Below are positions 24,846-35,481 of a stretch of 38,860 nucleotides of DNA, one piece after another. Source of the DNA: Candidatus Polarisedimenticolia bacterium. Lineage in GTDB: Bacteria; Acidobacteriota; Polarisedimenticolia; Gp22-AA2; AA152. The notes below the pieces were generated by a model. That model saw only the letters and a program-made list of their open reading frames with translations, searched no databases and was not told where the DNA came from. Location: contig DASTZC010000224.1 in the NCBI GenBank assembly GCA_035764505.1, positions 1-38,860 on the forward strand. Reading direction: 5' to 3'. Position numbers and translations under genes: made by a program. Position 1 is the stretch's first letter, and every line of letters begins with the position of its first letter.

Positions 24846-26102
24846 CTAGGCCGACGGGCGATGCCTGAAGAAACGGTCGTGCGCGAACATCAGGAGGGTC
24901 GAGACGAAGCCGATCAGGGAGACGACGATCCACATTCCCGCGGGGCGGCCCCCTTTGAGATAGTGCTCCACGAGATAACCGGAAAGGGGTCCCGCCGCCA
25001 GCGATCCAAGGGCCACCGGCAGGAAGGCGAACCCCATGAAGGTTCCCACCTGGTCGGCGGGCGCCAGGTCGGCCACGTACTCGTAGAAGCGGGGCGCCTG
25101 GAGCGACTCGCCGACCGCGAACAGGGCGATGGCGGTCACCACCACCGGCAGGATCGGCGAGGCCGCAATCAGCAGCCACGAAGCGCTGGCCACGGCGAAT
25201 CCCAGGATCATGGCGCTCAACGGCCGGACCCGCTTCATGAGGGCGGTCACCGGGATGGTCAGGAAGATGATGGCGGCGGCGTCCACCGCCTCGATCAGCT
25301 CGAAGCGCGAATAGCCGACGACGTCGCGGACATAGAAGGGAAGCGAGTAGAAGATCTGCCAGAACATGATCCAGAAGCCGGAGAAGACCACCAGGAAGCT
25401 GATGAACTTGAAATTGCCGAAGACCACCACCATGTCGGCGAAGACTTTGCCGAAGGTGCGGGCCGGCGCCTGCCCTCCTCCCTCCGGCTCCTGGAAGAAG
25501 AGGAAGGTGGCGACGAGATTGAACAGCGACACCGCCGCTGACATCATGAGGACATATTCGATCCCCATGCCTTCGCGGACCTGCAGCGCCAGCACGGGTC
25601 CCAGCGCCCCTCCCAGATTCACCAGGGTGTAATAGATCGAATAGCCCAGCGATTTGGTGTCTTCGTTCGTGGTGCGGGCCACCGTGCCGACGATGCACGG
25701 CTTGATGAGCGATCCGCCGATGGCGGTCAGCAGGAGGGCCCCCACGGCGTACGGTATCTTGCCCATCAGCGACACCAGGCCCTGGCCCTGGGGCATGCCG
25801 GCCAGGCCGACCGCGAAGTACCCGAGGCTGAAGATGAAGAAGCAGGCCGCCAGGCTGCGCTTGAAACCGTAGCGGTCGACAAAGACGCCGGCCAGGATCG
25901 GCAGGAAGAAGACCGCGAATCCGTAGAACCCCACCAGCGAGTTGCCCAGCGCTCCCAGCCCCACCTTCTCCACCAGGTAGACGGCCAGGATCGCCTTGGA
26001 GCCGTAGAAGGCGAAGCGCTCCAGCAGCTCCAGCCCGTTCGCTATCCAGAAAGTGCGGGTGAAGCCGGTTCTCAGGCGCTCGAAGCTCGCGGTCAGCTCC
26101 AC
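24846..26102 (-). CDS. MFS transporter, POT (peptide)-like
   Basis: A 418-residue integral membrane protein with roughly twelve hydrophobic helices. The first helix carries LELLERFAFYG, an ExxER motif characteristic of proton-coupled oligopeptide transporters, and the fourth/fifth region GGSLIKPCIVGTVAR plus YSIYYTLVNLGGALGP matches the GxIKP and FYxxINxG signatures of that family. Between helices 2 and 3 is the MFS loop DRYGFKRSL. A role in uptake of small peptides, or export of a related compound, is inferred. The start is GTG 26102, lying inside the last codons of rmuC (10-base overlap), so translation is probably coupled. It converges with the surface-protein gene. Confidence 0.85.
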   Translation of the reverse strand: MELTASFERLRTGFTRTFWIANGLELLERFAFYGSKAILAVYLVEKVGLGALGNSLVGFYGFAVFFLPILAGVFVDRYGFKRSLAACFFIFSLGYFAVGLAGMPQGQGLVSLMGKIPYAVGALLLTAIGGSLIKPCIVGTVARTTNEDTKSLGYSIYYTLVNLGGALGPVLALQVREGMGIEYVLMMSAAVSLFNLVATFLFFQEPEGGGQAPARTFGKVFADMVVVFGNFKFISFLVVFSGFWIMFWQIFYSLPFYVRDVVGYSRFELIEAVDAAAIIFLTIPVTALMKRVRPLSAMILGFAVASASWLLIAASPILPVVVTAIALFAVGESLQAPRFYEYVADLAPADQVGTFMGFAFLPVALGSLAAGPLSGYLVEHYLKGGRPAGMWIVVSLIGFVSTLLMFAHDRFFRHRPSA

Positions 26103-27259
26103 GGTTCCTCCATGTCGCGGCCGTGCGGCCTATCCAGCGCGGGGCCGGGGTTGGGAATCGCCGTCACGGTGTCAGTCTCGTCGGGCGCGTCGACGCGCGA
26201 CAGCTTCCAGTCGAAGCTCTCGAGGCGCTTGCGGACCTCGTCCAGGTTTCGGGCGGCATTCAGGAAGTGCTTGGACATCAGGTCGAAGGACTCGCGGGTG
26301 GCGCGGAAATCGCCCTGCAGCGTGGCCAGGGTCGCCACGATGCGGCGCGCCCCCTCCTCGATCCGAAGACCGCGCAGGCCGAGCTGCAGGGTGGAAAGGT
26401 AGAGCGAGAAGGTGTTCGGGGACACCGGAAAGACGCGCAGACCGAGCACCTCGGCCCACAGCGCTTCGACCTCCTCGCCCCGCTCGCCGTGCACGAAGGC
26501 CTCGTAGTAGACGCTCTCCGCCGGGACGTACATCAGGGCCAGATCGAGCGTCCCCTCCTGGGGCCGAATGTAGCGCGAGGCGATGGCGCGCGCGTGCCGC
26601 CGGATGTCGTCGGTGAACGCCTTGCGGGCTCTGCGGGACTCGTCCTCCCCGCGGCTGGAGAGGAGCTTCTGGAAATTCTCCAGCGGGAACTTGGCGTCCA
26701 CCGGCACCAGGCCGCCGGGGAGCCGGATCGCCGCGTCGACCTTCTCCCCCCCCGCGAAGGCGTGCTGGATGCGGTAGTCGGTCGGCGGGAGCATGTTGCC
26801 CAGCAGGTTCTCGAGCAGCTGCTCTCCCAGATTGCCGCGCACCTTCGGGGCCCGCAGGATGTCCTGCAGCTTGCGCAGGTCCGCTCCCATCTCGGCGAGG
26901 TGGCGGATCTCGTCACCCAGCCGCACCAGGCGCTCCTGCAGGGCGCCGACGCGGTCGCCCACTTCCTTCGACTGCGAGACCATCTGGCCGGTCACCTGAG
27001 TCTGCGAGGCCTGCACCAGATCGGTGAGAGCCTTGGTCCCGATGGAGAGCTGATCGCCGGTCTCGCGCGTGATCTGGTGGCGGGTCTCGTGCAGCGTGCG
27101 GATCAGGTCGGAGACCTGCTGCTGCAGCTGCGTGAGAGCCAGGTGCTCGCCGTCGCCGGGGCGTGCGGCGCGGCGCTGCAGCAGCCAGAAGAGGCCGGCG
27201 GCACCCAGCGCGCCGAGGAGCATCAGGGCTGCGCCGGAGAGGAGAGTTCCATTCATCAT
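26093..27259 (-). CDS. rmuC: DNA recombination protein RmuC
   Basis: A 388-residue protein: an N-terminal membrane anchor (about 5-26), a long predicted coiled coil (about 35-125), then the RmuC nuclease-like domain with LRKLQDILRAPKVRGNLGE, a YRIQHAFAGGEKVDAAIRLP stretch and PVDAKFPLENF, which includes the D...DAK restriction-like core. RmuC limits inversions at short repeats in E. coli; its biochemical activity is not settled. Two adjacent ATGs (27259 and 27256) are possible; AGGA upstream is better spaced for the second. It is followed by the overlapping MFS gene, with no known functional link between them. Confidence 0.93.
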   Translation of the reverse strand: MMNGTLLSGAALMLLGALGAAGLFWLLQRRAARPGDGEHLALTQLQQQVSDLIRTLHETRHQITRETGDQLSIGTKALTDLVQASQTQVTGQMVSQSKEVGDRVGALQERLVRLGDEIRHLAEMGADLRKLQDILRAPKVRGNLGEQLLENLLGNMLPPTDYRIQHAFAGGEKVDAAIRLPGGLVPVDAKFPLENFQKLLSSRGEDESRRARKAFTDDIRRHARAIASRYIRPQEGTLDLALMYVPAESVYYEAFVHGERGEEVEALWAEVLGLRVFPVSPNTFSLYLSTLQLGLRGLRIEEGARRIVATLATLQGDFRATRESFDLMSKHFLNAARNLDEVRKRLESFDWKLSRVDAPDETDTVTAIPNPGPALDRPHGRDMEEPWS

Positions 27260-27335
27260 GGATCCTGCACCCGAATGAAGAAGGAAGGCGGGCCAGCAAA
27301 GCGGACCGGAGTGTAAGGAGGGGCGAAGCGGAGTG

Positions 27336-28511
27336 TCAAGAGGCTCGCAGGACGGCGAATTTCAGGTAGCGCGTCTCGGGCACCCCTGGAAGCACCGGAT
27401 GATCGGGAGACTGGCCGCGCTGCGCCACCAGGCGCACGGAGCGCTCCGAATCGGCCGCCGCGTCGCGCAGGATAGAGAGGAACTCCTCGGCTCCGAGATG
27501 AAAGGAGCAGGAGGAAGTGAGCAGGAAGCCGCCCGGCGCCAGGATGCGCAGGGCGCGCAGGTTGATTTCCTTGTAGCCGCGGATCGCCTGCGGCACGCTC
27601 CGGGCCGACTTGGTGAAGGCGGGCGGGTCGAGGACCACGATGTCGAAGCGCTCCTTGCGGCGGTCCAGGTCGTGCAGCAGGTCGAAAGCGTTTCCTTCCT
27701 CGTAGCGCGCGCGCTCCTCGAAACCGTTGAGCGCCACATGCCGGCGCGCCTGCCGGATGCATTCGGCCGAGACATCGACCCCTTCGACGTGGGCGGCCCC
27801 CGCCTTCAGGGCATACAGCCCGAAACCGCCGGTGTTGCAGAATGCGTCGAGGACCCGCCTTCCCGCCGCCAGCGGCTGGATCTCGCGGCGGTTCAGCCGC
27901 TGATCCAGGAAGAGCCCCGTCTTCTGGCCCTCCGCGGGACGGACCTTCAGGTCCAATCCGTCGAGCCTCACCGCAATCTCGTCGGGAACGCTTCCGCGGA
28001 GCACCCCCGCCGTGGGAGAGAGTCCTTCGTGGGTCCGGCTGGAAAGATCGCTGCGCTCGTAGATGCCGGCGGGGGCGAGCCGCTCCGACAGCACCTCCAG
28101 AATCGTCTCCCGCCAGCGCTCCATCCCCAGGGTGCCGAACTGCACGCACAGGTAGCGATCGTAGCGGTCCACCACCAGGCCGGGAAGGCGATCTCCTTCG
28201 CTGAAGATCAGGCGCAGGGTGGTTTCTCCCGGGAAGACTTGCTCCCGATAGGCCAGGGCGTCCTCCAGCCGCGCGGCGAAGAAGGCCCGGTCCACCTTCT
28301 CCTCGGCATGTCGCGTCAGGACCCGCAGCGCCAGCGTCGAAGCCGGGTTGTAGGTGGCGCGCCCGAGAAGCCGCCGGCGGAAATCGCGCACCTCCACCAC
28401 GTCGCCCGCGGCGACCCCCTCGTCCACCGAGGCGATCTCGGAGGCGTAGGCCCAGAGGTGTCCCGACTTGATCCGCTGATCCCTGCCCCGCGCCAGCACG
28501 ACCGCGCCCAC
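27336..28511 (-). CDS. rlmI: RlmI-family 23S rRNA (cytosine-5) methyltransferase
   Basis: A 391-residue protein with the RlmI/YccW layout: an N-terminal PUA-like domain (RIKSGHLWAYASEIASVD), a middle domain with RLPGLVVDRYDRYLCVQF and QKTGLFLDQRLNR, and a Rossmann methyltransferase domain with SAM motif VLDAFCNTGGFGLYALKAGA, DPPAFTKSA (motif IV) and a cysteine in LTSSCSFHL. The E. coli enzyme makes m5C1962 in 23S rRNA; the same target is likely here but not proven. GTG 28511 follows GGGAGAA. Its start lies about 120 bases from the divergent dienelactone hydrolase. Confidence 0.9.
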   Translation of the reverse strand: MGAVVLARGRDQRIKSGHLWAYASEIASVDEGVAAGDVVEVRDFRRRLLGRATYNPASTLALRVLTRHAEEKVDRAFFAARLEDALAYREQVFPGETTLRLIFSEGDRLPGLVVDRYDRYLCVQFGTLGMERWRETILEVLSERLAPAGIYERSDLSSRTHEGLSPTAGVLRGSVPDEIAVRLDGLDLKVRPAEGQKTGLFLDQRLNRREIQPLAAGRRVLDAFCNTGGFGLYALKAGAAHVEGVDVSAECIRQARRHVALNGFEERARYEEGNAFDLLHDLDRRKERFDIVVLDPPAFTKSARSVPQAIRGYKEINLRALRILAPGGFLLTSSCSFHLGAEEFLSILRDAAADSERSVRLVAQRGQSPDHPVLPGVPETRYLKFAVLRAS

Positions 28512-28540
28512 GCGCTTCTCCCGCTGAATCCGGCGTTTCG

Positions 28541-28569
28541 TTGACCGCCGGGGGGGAGGAGGCTATCAT
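28541..28569 (+). promoter_or_regulatory. Promoter of the dienelactone hydrolase gene
   Basis: TTGACC (28541-28546), a 17-base spacer and TATCAT (28564-28569). The predicted transcript starts near 28576, with the ribosome site ACGGAGGT just before ATG 28633. Confidence 0.7.
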
Positions 28570-28632
28570 CCGGACGCTCCGGCGCCAAGCGTGACTCATC
28601 CATGGAAGAAAACCTTCCCCGACGGAGGTCTC

Positions 28633-29430
28633 ATGACCGCTTCAGAGTCGTTCACCCGTCTCTGCGCCCGACTCGCGATCCCGGCGCTCCTGCTCTTCGC
28701 TCCCGCTCTCATGGCCGCCGAGGTGCCGGGCAAGCCGGCCGCCGGCCCCCACCGCGGCACCCTGGTCGAGCTCAAGTCCCAAAGACCGATGAAGGGGTAC
28801 CTGGTGAAGCCGGAGGGCAAAGGACCCTTCCCCGGCATCGTGGTTGTCCAGGAATGGTGGGGTCTCAACAACCAGATCAAGGGAGTGGCCGATCGGCTTG
28901 CGGCCGAAGGATACGCGGCGATCGTTCCGGATCTCTACCATGGCAAGATAGCCACCGACCCGGAGCAGGCGCATGTCCTGATGCGCGGGCTGGATGACAA
29001 AGAGGCGCTGGCCGATCTGGGAGCGGCGGTCGATTACCTCAAATCGCTACCCGAGGTCGGCAGCTCGAAGATCGGCTCGGTCGGCTTCTGCATGGGCGGC
29101 GGATTGTCGCTGCAGCTCGATTTGAATCGACCCGATATGGCCGGCGCGGTGATGTTCTATGGGCAGCCGGAGAGCGATCCGGCACGGGTCAAGAAGGCGG
29201 CCGGGCCGGTGCTCGGGCTGTTCGGCGAGCAGGACGAAGGGATTCCGAAAGAGAAGGTCATGGCCATGGAGAAGGCGCTCAAGGATGCGGGCAAGGGGGT
29301 CGAGGTGAAGATCTATCCCGGTGCCGGGCACGCCTTCTTCAACGAGACGCGTCCCTCGTACAATGCCGCGGCGGCGGCCGACGCCTGGAGCCGTACCCTC
29401 GCCTTCTTCAAGACCAACCTGAAGGGGTGA
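28633..29430 (+). CDS. Exported dienelactone hydrolase family protein
   Basis: A 265-residue alpha/beta hydrolase. ATG 28633 follows ACGGAGGT; an upstream GTG would add 14 residues before the signal peptide and is not preferred. The N-terminus (LAIPALLLFAPALMAAE) is a signal peptide. The catalytic triad of the DLH family is present: Cys153 in GFCMGG, Asp201 in GEQDEG and His233 in GAGHAFF, with EWWGLNNQI forming the oxyanion region. Cytoplasmic DLH enzymes act in chlorocatechol breakdown; exported members have mostly unknown esters or lactones as substrates. The next gene starts one base after its stop. Confidence 0.9.
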   Translation: MTASESFTRLCARLAIPALLLFAPALMAAEVPGKPAAGPHRGTLVELKSQRPMKGYLVKPEGKGPFPGIVVVQEWWGLNNQIKGVADRLAAEGYAAIVPDLYHGKIATDPEQAHVLMRGLDDKEALADLGAAVDYLKSLPEVGSSKIGSVGFCMGGGLSLQLDLNRPDMAGAVMFYGQPESDPARVKKAAGPVLGLFGEQDEGIPKEKVMAMEKALKDAGKGVEVKIYPGAGHAFFNETRPSYNAAAAADAWSRTLAFFKTNLKG

Positions 29431-29431
29431 C

Positions 29432-30610
29432 GTGACCCAGCTTGCGGGCCTCCGGCAGGCCTTCGATCTCCATCCCGAAGCGATCTACCTCAACGCCGCG
29501 AGCGAAGGGCCGCTGCCGCGCGCAGCCGCCGAGGCGATGCGCGCCGCGCTCGACCGCAAGACCCATCCCTTCCGTCTCGGGGGAGAGGACTACTTCCAGA
29601 TCCCGCAGCGGGCGCGCGAGCGGTGCGCGCGGCTGGTCGGCTGCCGCGCGGAGGAGATCGTCCTCACCCATTCCACCGGCGATGGGATCAACCTGGCGGT
29701 GGGCGGCTTTCCCTGGAGCCCGGGAGACGAAGCGCTCTTCCTGAAGGGCGATTTCCCGGCCCTGGTGAACCCCTTCCTGCACGCCCGGACGCGTGGCCTC
29801 GCCCCGGTCGAGATCACGCCGGCCGGGAAGTTTCCCGCGCTGGAAGATTTCGCGCGGGCGGCGACGCCGCGCACCCGAATCCTGGCGCTCAGCCACGTTT
29901 CGGCGCTGCACGGCTTCCGGCACGATCTGGCCGCGTACGGGCGGTTCTGCCGGGAGCGCGGGATCTTCTTCGTGGTGGATGCGGCGCAATCGGCGGGCGT
30001 GATCCCGTTGCGATTCGAAGAGGACGGGATCGATCTGCTGGCGGCGCCGGGGCACAAGTGGCTGCTGGGACTGCCCGGCACCGGCTTCGCGGCCATCCGT
30101 TCCGAAGTGATAGAGCGCATGAACCCGCCGGCGGTCGGCTGGATGGGCCTTCTCAGCAATGCCGCCCAGTTCGTGGCGATGCCTCCCTTCGATCTGGCGC
30201 TGTTCCAGGGCGGCAGGAAATTCGAGGTGGGGACGACTCCCTATCCTCAGCTGGCCGCGATGATTGCCTGCCTCGACATGCTCCTCGAGAATGACGTCGA
30301 GTTGGTTCAGGCGCATGTGGCGGCGCTGCTGGAGCCGCTGTGGGAATACCTCCAATCCTCTCCTTACAAGCTGCTCTCCTCCCCCGAAGCGTCGCATCGC
30401 TCCGGGATCCTCGCCTTCACCGGCCGCTTCGCCGCCAAGATCTACCTGCTGCTCAACGAGCGGAAGATCTTCCCCGGGCTGCGCGCCGGGGCCCTGCGCA
30501 TCTCCCCGCACCTCTACAACACGCCCGAGGACATCGCCCGGCTGATCGCCTCCCTCAAGGAGCTGGAGACGGTCAAGCTCGAGGCGGATCGCAAAGGGGA
30601 GAACCTCTGA
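29432..30610 (+). CDS. Class V aminotransferase (PLP-dependent)
   Basis: A 392-residue fold-type I PLP enzyme of the class V group that includes cysteine desulfurases and isopenicillin-N epimerase. Recognisable features are YLNAASEGPLP at the start, the cofactor Asp183 in VVDAAQSAGV and the Schiff-base Lys209 in APGHKWLLG. There is no conserved catalytic-loop cysteine obvious at the position used by desulfurases, so an aminotransferase, epimerase or lyase is more likely; the substrate is unknown. GTG 29432 lies one base after the stop of the dienelactone hydrolase gene, so the two form an operon. Confidence 0.85.
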   Translation: MTQLAGLRQAFDLHPEAIYLNAASEGPLPRAAAEAMRAALDRKTHPFRLGGEDYFQIPQRARERCARLVGCRAEEIVLTHSTGDGINLAVGGFPWSPGDEALFLKGDFPALVNPFLHARTRGLAPVEITPAGKFPALEDFARAATPRTRILALSHVSALHGFRHDLAAYGRFCRERGIFFVVDAAQSAGVIPLRFEEDGIDLLAAPGHKWLLGLPGTGFAAIRSEVIERMNPPAVGWMGLLSNAAQFVAMPPFDLALFQGGRKFEVGTTPYPQLAAMIACLDMLLENDVELVQAHVAALLEPLWEYLQSSPYKLLSSPEASHRSGILAFTGRFAAKIYLLLNERKIFPGLRAGALRISPHLYNTPEDIARLIASLKELETVKLEADRKGENL

Positions 30611-30620
30611 GGCCCGGAGC

Positions 30621-31922
30621 TCAGCGCAGCGCGTACAGGTTCCCGTCCATGCTCCCGACGTAAAGGACGCCGTCCGATACCGCCGGCGATGAGACGATGG
30701 CGCCGATCGAGATGTAGCGGTAGTAGTCGATGTACATGTCCTCGAAATCGCCGAACACCGGCGTGAAGGCCTCACGGTTGAGGCTGCCGTCGGGGTTGAG
30801 CACCTTGAGGCGATCGGTCTTCGAGGATTCGGTCTGGAACTCCCACGCCAGCTTCCCCGATTTCAAATCGACGGCATAGAGCTTGCCGTTGTGGCTGCCG
30901 ACGTAGGCGTTGCTTCCGGCAATCGCCGCCGAGGAGAAGATGTAGGCCTTGGCGTCGAAGTTGAACCGCAATCGGCCGGTGGCGGCATCGAGGGCCATGA
31001 AGCGGGCCGAATCGGAAGTGCCGGCGTAGACGACACCGTCGCGCACAGCCGGCGTGCCGATCACCCACGACTTGCTGGTGGGATAGTCCCACTTCTTGCG
31101 GCCGGTCTTGGCGTCGATCGCGTAGACATGTGCGTCGCGACAGCCGACATAGATCGTGCCGTCCACCACCGCGGGCGAGGACTGGAATCCGACCTGGTTG
31201 TGGATAGCCGGGTCCTGGCCCGCCTTGAACGTCCAGCGCTCCCGGCCGGTCTCCGCGTCGAGCGCGTACAGGTTGCTGTCCCAGCCCCCGATGTAGACCA
31301 CGCCGTCCGCCACGGCGGGGGAGGAGTGCACCACGTCCTGGGTCGCGAACTTCCACTGCAGCACGCCCGATTCGGCGTCCACGGCGTAGACGTTGCCGTC
31401 GCCGCTGCCGAAATAAACCTTCCCATGCGCCACCGCCGGCGAGGAGATGAACAGGTCCCAGGCGTCGGGGATTGTCTGCGCCGGCGAGGGGTAGCCGTGC
31501 AGGTTCTTCGCCTCGAACTTGCGCTCGTACTCGGTGGCGAAGACCCATTTCGGCTTGCCGGTGTCGGCTTCGAGCGCCGCCAGGGCTCCGGCGGAGGAGA
31601 CGAAGTAGACCGTCTTTCCGTCGACAGCGGGCGTCGAGGCGATCGGCATCCGGGACTTGAAGTTCCACTTTTCCTTGCCGTCCATGTCAATGGCGTAGAG
31701 GTTGCCTCCCAGGGAGGCGATGTAGACGACCCCGCCGGCGACGACGGGTGAGGCGACGATCGGCCCCGAGGCGGCAAAGCTCCACTTCATGCCTTCCAGC
31801 TTCGCCAGGCCGGGGCCGGAGTAGACCCCGGTGCGGGCGATGTTCCCGTGGAAGGTCGACTGCGCCAGCAGCGGAGAGCCGAGCAGCGCCGAGCAGGCGA
31901 AAGCCAGGACGATACGCGTCAT
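30621..31922 (-). CDS. Exported PQQ-like beta-propeller repeat protein
   Basis: A 433-residue protein with a signal peptide (MTRIVLAFACSALLGSPLLAQ) and eight repeats of the pattern SPAV.DG.VYVG...G.LYA.DA.TG...W.F, the last copy being short (SPAVSDGVLYVGSMDGNLYALR) and able to close the ring. This is the PQQ-like quinoprotein/BamB fold without dehydrogenase catalytic residues, so it is likely a scaffold or binding protein in the periplasm. AGGGG lies just upstream of ATG 31922. It is downstream of hutU on the same strand, but about 160 bases apart, so co-transcription is uncertain. Its stop lies ten bases from the stop of the convergent aminotransferase. Confidence 0.88.
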   Translation of the reverse strand: MTRIVLAFACSALLGSPLLAQSTFHGNIARTGVYSGPGLAKLEGMKWSFAASGPIVASPVVAGGVVYIASLGGNLYAIDMDGKEKWNFKSRMPIASTPAVDGKTVYFVSSAGALAALEADTGKPKWVFATEYERKFEAKNLHGYPSPAQTIPDAWDLFISSPAVAHGKVYFGSGDGNVYAVDAESGVLQWKFATQDVVHSSPAVADGVVYIGGWDSNLYALDAETGRERWTFKAGQDPAIHNQVGFQSSPAVVDGTIYVGCRDAHVYAIDAKTGRKKWDYPTSKSWVIGTPAVRDGVVYAGTSDSARFMALDAATGRLRFNFDAKAYIFSSAAIAGSNAYVGSHNGKLYAVDLKSGKLAWEFQTESSKTDRLKVLNPDGSLNREAFTPVFGDFEDMYIDYYRYISIGAIVSSPAVSDGVLYVGSMDGNLYALR

Positions 31923-32080
31923 CGAGGACCCCTTGTGCGAGAGGATGGGAGAGCAGTCGGTGGTTCTTTACGGACAACCGCCCGCAAAAGGTGCAGGGTA
32001 GGAAGTAAAAAGTTGTATCCGGCGGGGAAGGAGTCCTGGGCGCGGGAGGCCGAATGTAACGAGATTTCGGATGCGCGACA

Positions 32081-33739
32081 CTAGAGCGACGGCAGGTCGA
32101 TCTTGAAGCGCCGGGCGGCGTCGAGCGCTTCGGGATAGCCGGCGTCGGCATGGCGCATGACGCCGGTCCCGGGATCGGTGGTGAGGACCCTTTCCAGCCG
32201 GGAAGCGGCCGCGCTCGTCCCGTCCGCGACCACCACCATCCCGGCGTGCAGGGAATAGCCGATGCCGACGCCGCCGCCGTGGTGCACCGAGACCCAGCTC
32301 GCCCCCGCCACCGCGTTCAGAAGGGCGTTGAGAATGGGCCAGTCTCCGATGGCATCCGATCCGTCGCGCATCGCCTCGGTCTCCCGATTGGGAGAGGCGA
32401 CCGAGCCGGAGTCGAGATGGTCGCGCCCGATGACGATGGGAGCGGAGATCTCGCCGCGTGCCACCAGGTCGTTGATTGCCAGTCCCAGCTTCGCCCGCTC
32501 GCCGTAGCCGAGCCAGCAGATGCGTGCCGGCAGCCCCTGGAAGTGCACCTTCTCGCCGGCCATTCGGATCCAGCGGCACAGCGCGGGGTTGTCGGCGAAC
32601 AGCTCGAGGACGGCGCGATCGGTGCGCTGGATGTCGCGCGGATCACCCGACAGGGCCACCCAGCGGAACGGCCCCTTCCCTTCGCAGAACAGCGGCCGGA
32701 TGTACTCCGGCACGAAGCCGGGAAACGCGAAGGCGTCGTCGACCCCGGCTTCTTTCGCCACCTGACGGATGTTGTTGCCGTAATCGAAAGTAATCGCGCC
32801 CGCGTTCATGAGGTCGAGCATCCCGCGCACATGCACCGCGATGGAAGCGCGCGAGCGGCGCTGATACTCCTCCGGATCCGAGGCGCGCAGCGCCAGGGCG
32901 TCGGCATAGGGGAGGCCGTGCGGGACGTAGCCCTGCAGCGGATCGTGGGCCGAGGTCTGATCGGTCAGGAGATCCGGAATCACTCCTTCGCGATGGAAGC
33001 GGGGCACGAGGTCGGCGGCGTTTCCTTCCAGCGCCACGGAGAAGGCCCGGCGCTCCTGCTGCGCCTTGCGGGCCAGCGACACCGCCTCCTCGAAGGAGGA
33101 GGTGGCCTCGTCGCAGTAGCCGGTTTCCAGCCGGCGCCGGATGCGTTGTGGATCGACCTCGATGGCGATGATCACGCCGCCGTTCAAAGTGGCGGCGAGC
33201 GGCTGCGCGCCGCCCATGCCCCCCAACCCGGCCGTCAGGACGAGCCGCCCGGCGAGATCGCCGCCGAAATGCCGCCGCGCCGCCGCGGCGAAGGTCTCGT
33301 AGGTCCCCTGCAGGATCCCCTGCGTCCCGATGTAGATCCAGGAGCCGGCGGTCATCTGCCCGTACATCGTCAGCCCCATCCGCTCGTACTCGCGGAAGTG
33401 GGACCAATCGGCCCAGGCGGGGACCAGCATCGAGTTGCTGATCAGGACGCGCGGCACTTCCCTCTGCGTGCGGAAGACTCCCACCGGCTTGCCCGATTGG
33501 ACCAGCAGCGTTTCGTCGTCTTCGAGCCGGCGCAGCGTCTGTACGATCCGGTCGAAGGCCTCCCAGCTGCGCGCCGCCTTGCCGGTGCCGCCGTAGACCA
33601 CGAGATCTGCGGGGCGCTCGGCCACCTCGGGATCGAGGTTGTTCATCAGCATGCGCATCGCGGCTTCCTGGACCCATCCGCGGCACGACATCTCCGACCC
33701 GCGCGGGGCACGAATCAGGCGGGGAGCATCCTTGGCCAT
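32081..33739 (-). CDS. hutU: Urocanate hydratase
   Basis: A 552-residue enzyme, the second step of histidine degradation (urocanate to imidazolone propionate), with tightly bound NAD. Clear family motifs are [43 protein letters not shown] (NAD binding), [21 protein letters not shown] and the C-terminal [14 protein letters not shown]. Length is normal. I chose ATG 33739 because AAGGAG is six bases before it; the ATG two codons earlier touches the ribosome site directly. It follows hutH by 19 bases. Confidence 0.97.
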   Translation of the reverse strand: MAKDAPRLIRAPRGSEMSCRGWVQEAAMRMLMNNLDPEVAERPADLVVYGGTGKAARSWEAFDRIVQTLRRLEDDETLLVQSGKPVGVFRTQREVPRVLISNSMLVPAWADWSHFREYERMGLTMYGQMTAGSWIYIGTQGILQGTYETFAAAARRHFGGDLAGRLVLTAGLGGMGGAQPLAATLNGGVIIAIEVDPQRIRRRLETGYCDEATSSFEEAVSLARKAQQERRAFSVALEGNAADLVPRFHREGVIPDLLTDQTSAHDPLQGYVPHGLPYADALALRASDPEEYQRRSRASIAVHVRGMLDLMNAGAITFDYGNNIRQVAKEAGVDDAFAFPGFVPEYIRPLFCEGKGPFRWVALSGDPRDIQRTDRAVLELFADNPALCRWIRMAGEKVHFQGLPARICWLGYGERAKLGLAINDLVARGEISAPIVIGRDHLDSGSVASPNRETEAMRDGSDAIGDWPILNALLNAVAGASWVSVHHGGGVGIGYSLHAGMVVVADGTSAAASRLERVLTTDPGTGVMRHADAGYPEALDAARRFKIDLPSL

Positions 33740-33758
33740 CAACATCTCCTTCCGGATT

Positions 33759-35291
<1,533 letters not shown>

Positions 35292-35370
35292 GACCGGCGG
35301 AGTTTAGCCGTTTTCCGAGTTCCCCTGCAAAGGGTGGAAAACGGTCACGTCGCGCTGGCTTTCGTCGCGG

Positions 35371-35400
35371 TTGATGGGCTTCGAATCCCTTTGATAAGAT
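35371..35400 (+). promoter_or_regulatory. Probable promoter of purA
   Basis: TTGATG (35371-35376), an 18-base spacer and TAAGAT (35395-35400) preceded by TGA, an extended -10. The transcript would start about 75 bases before the purA ATG. I see no purine riboswitch in this leader. Confidence 0.55.
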
Positions 35401-35481
35401 GCCGTGCCCAAGAGAGCGCGGCCCTGGGCGGCCCCGAGTCCCTTGGATTTTTTCTTCCACACAATCCACAGGTAGGACCCG

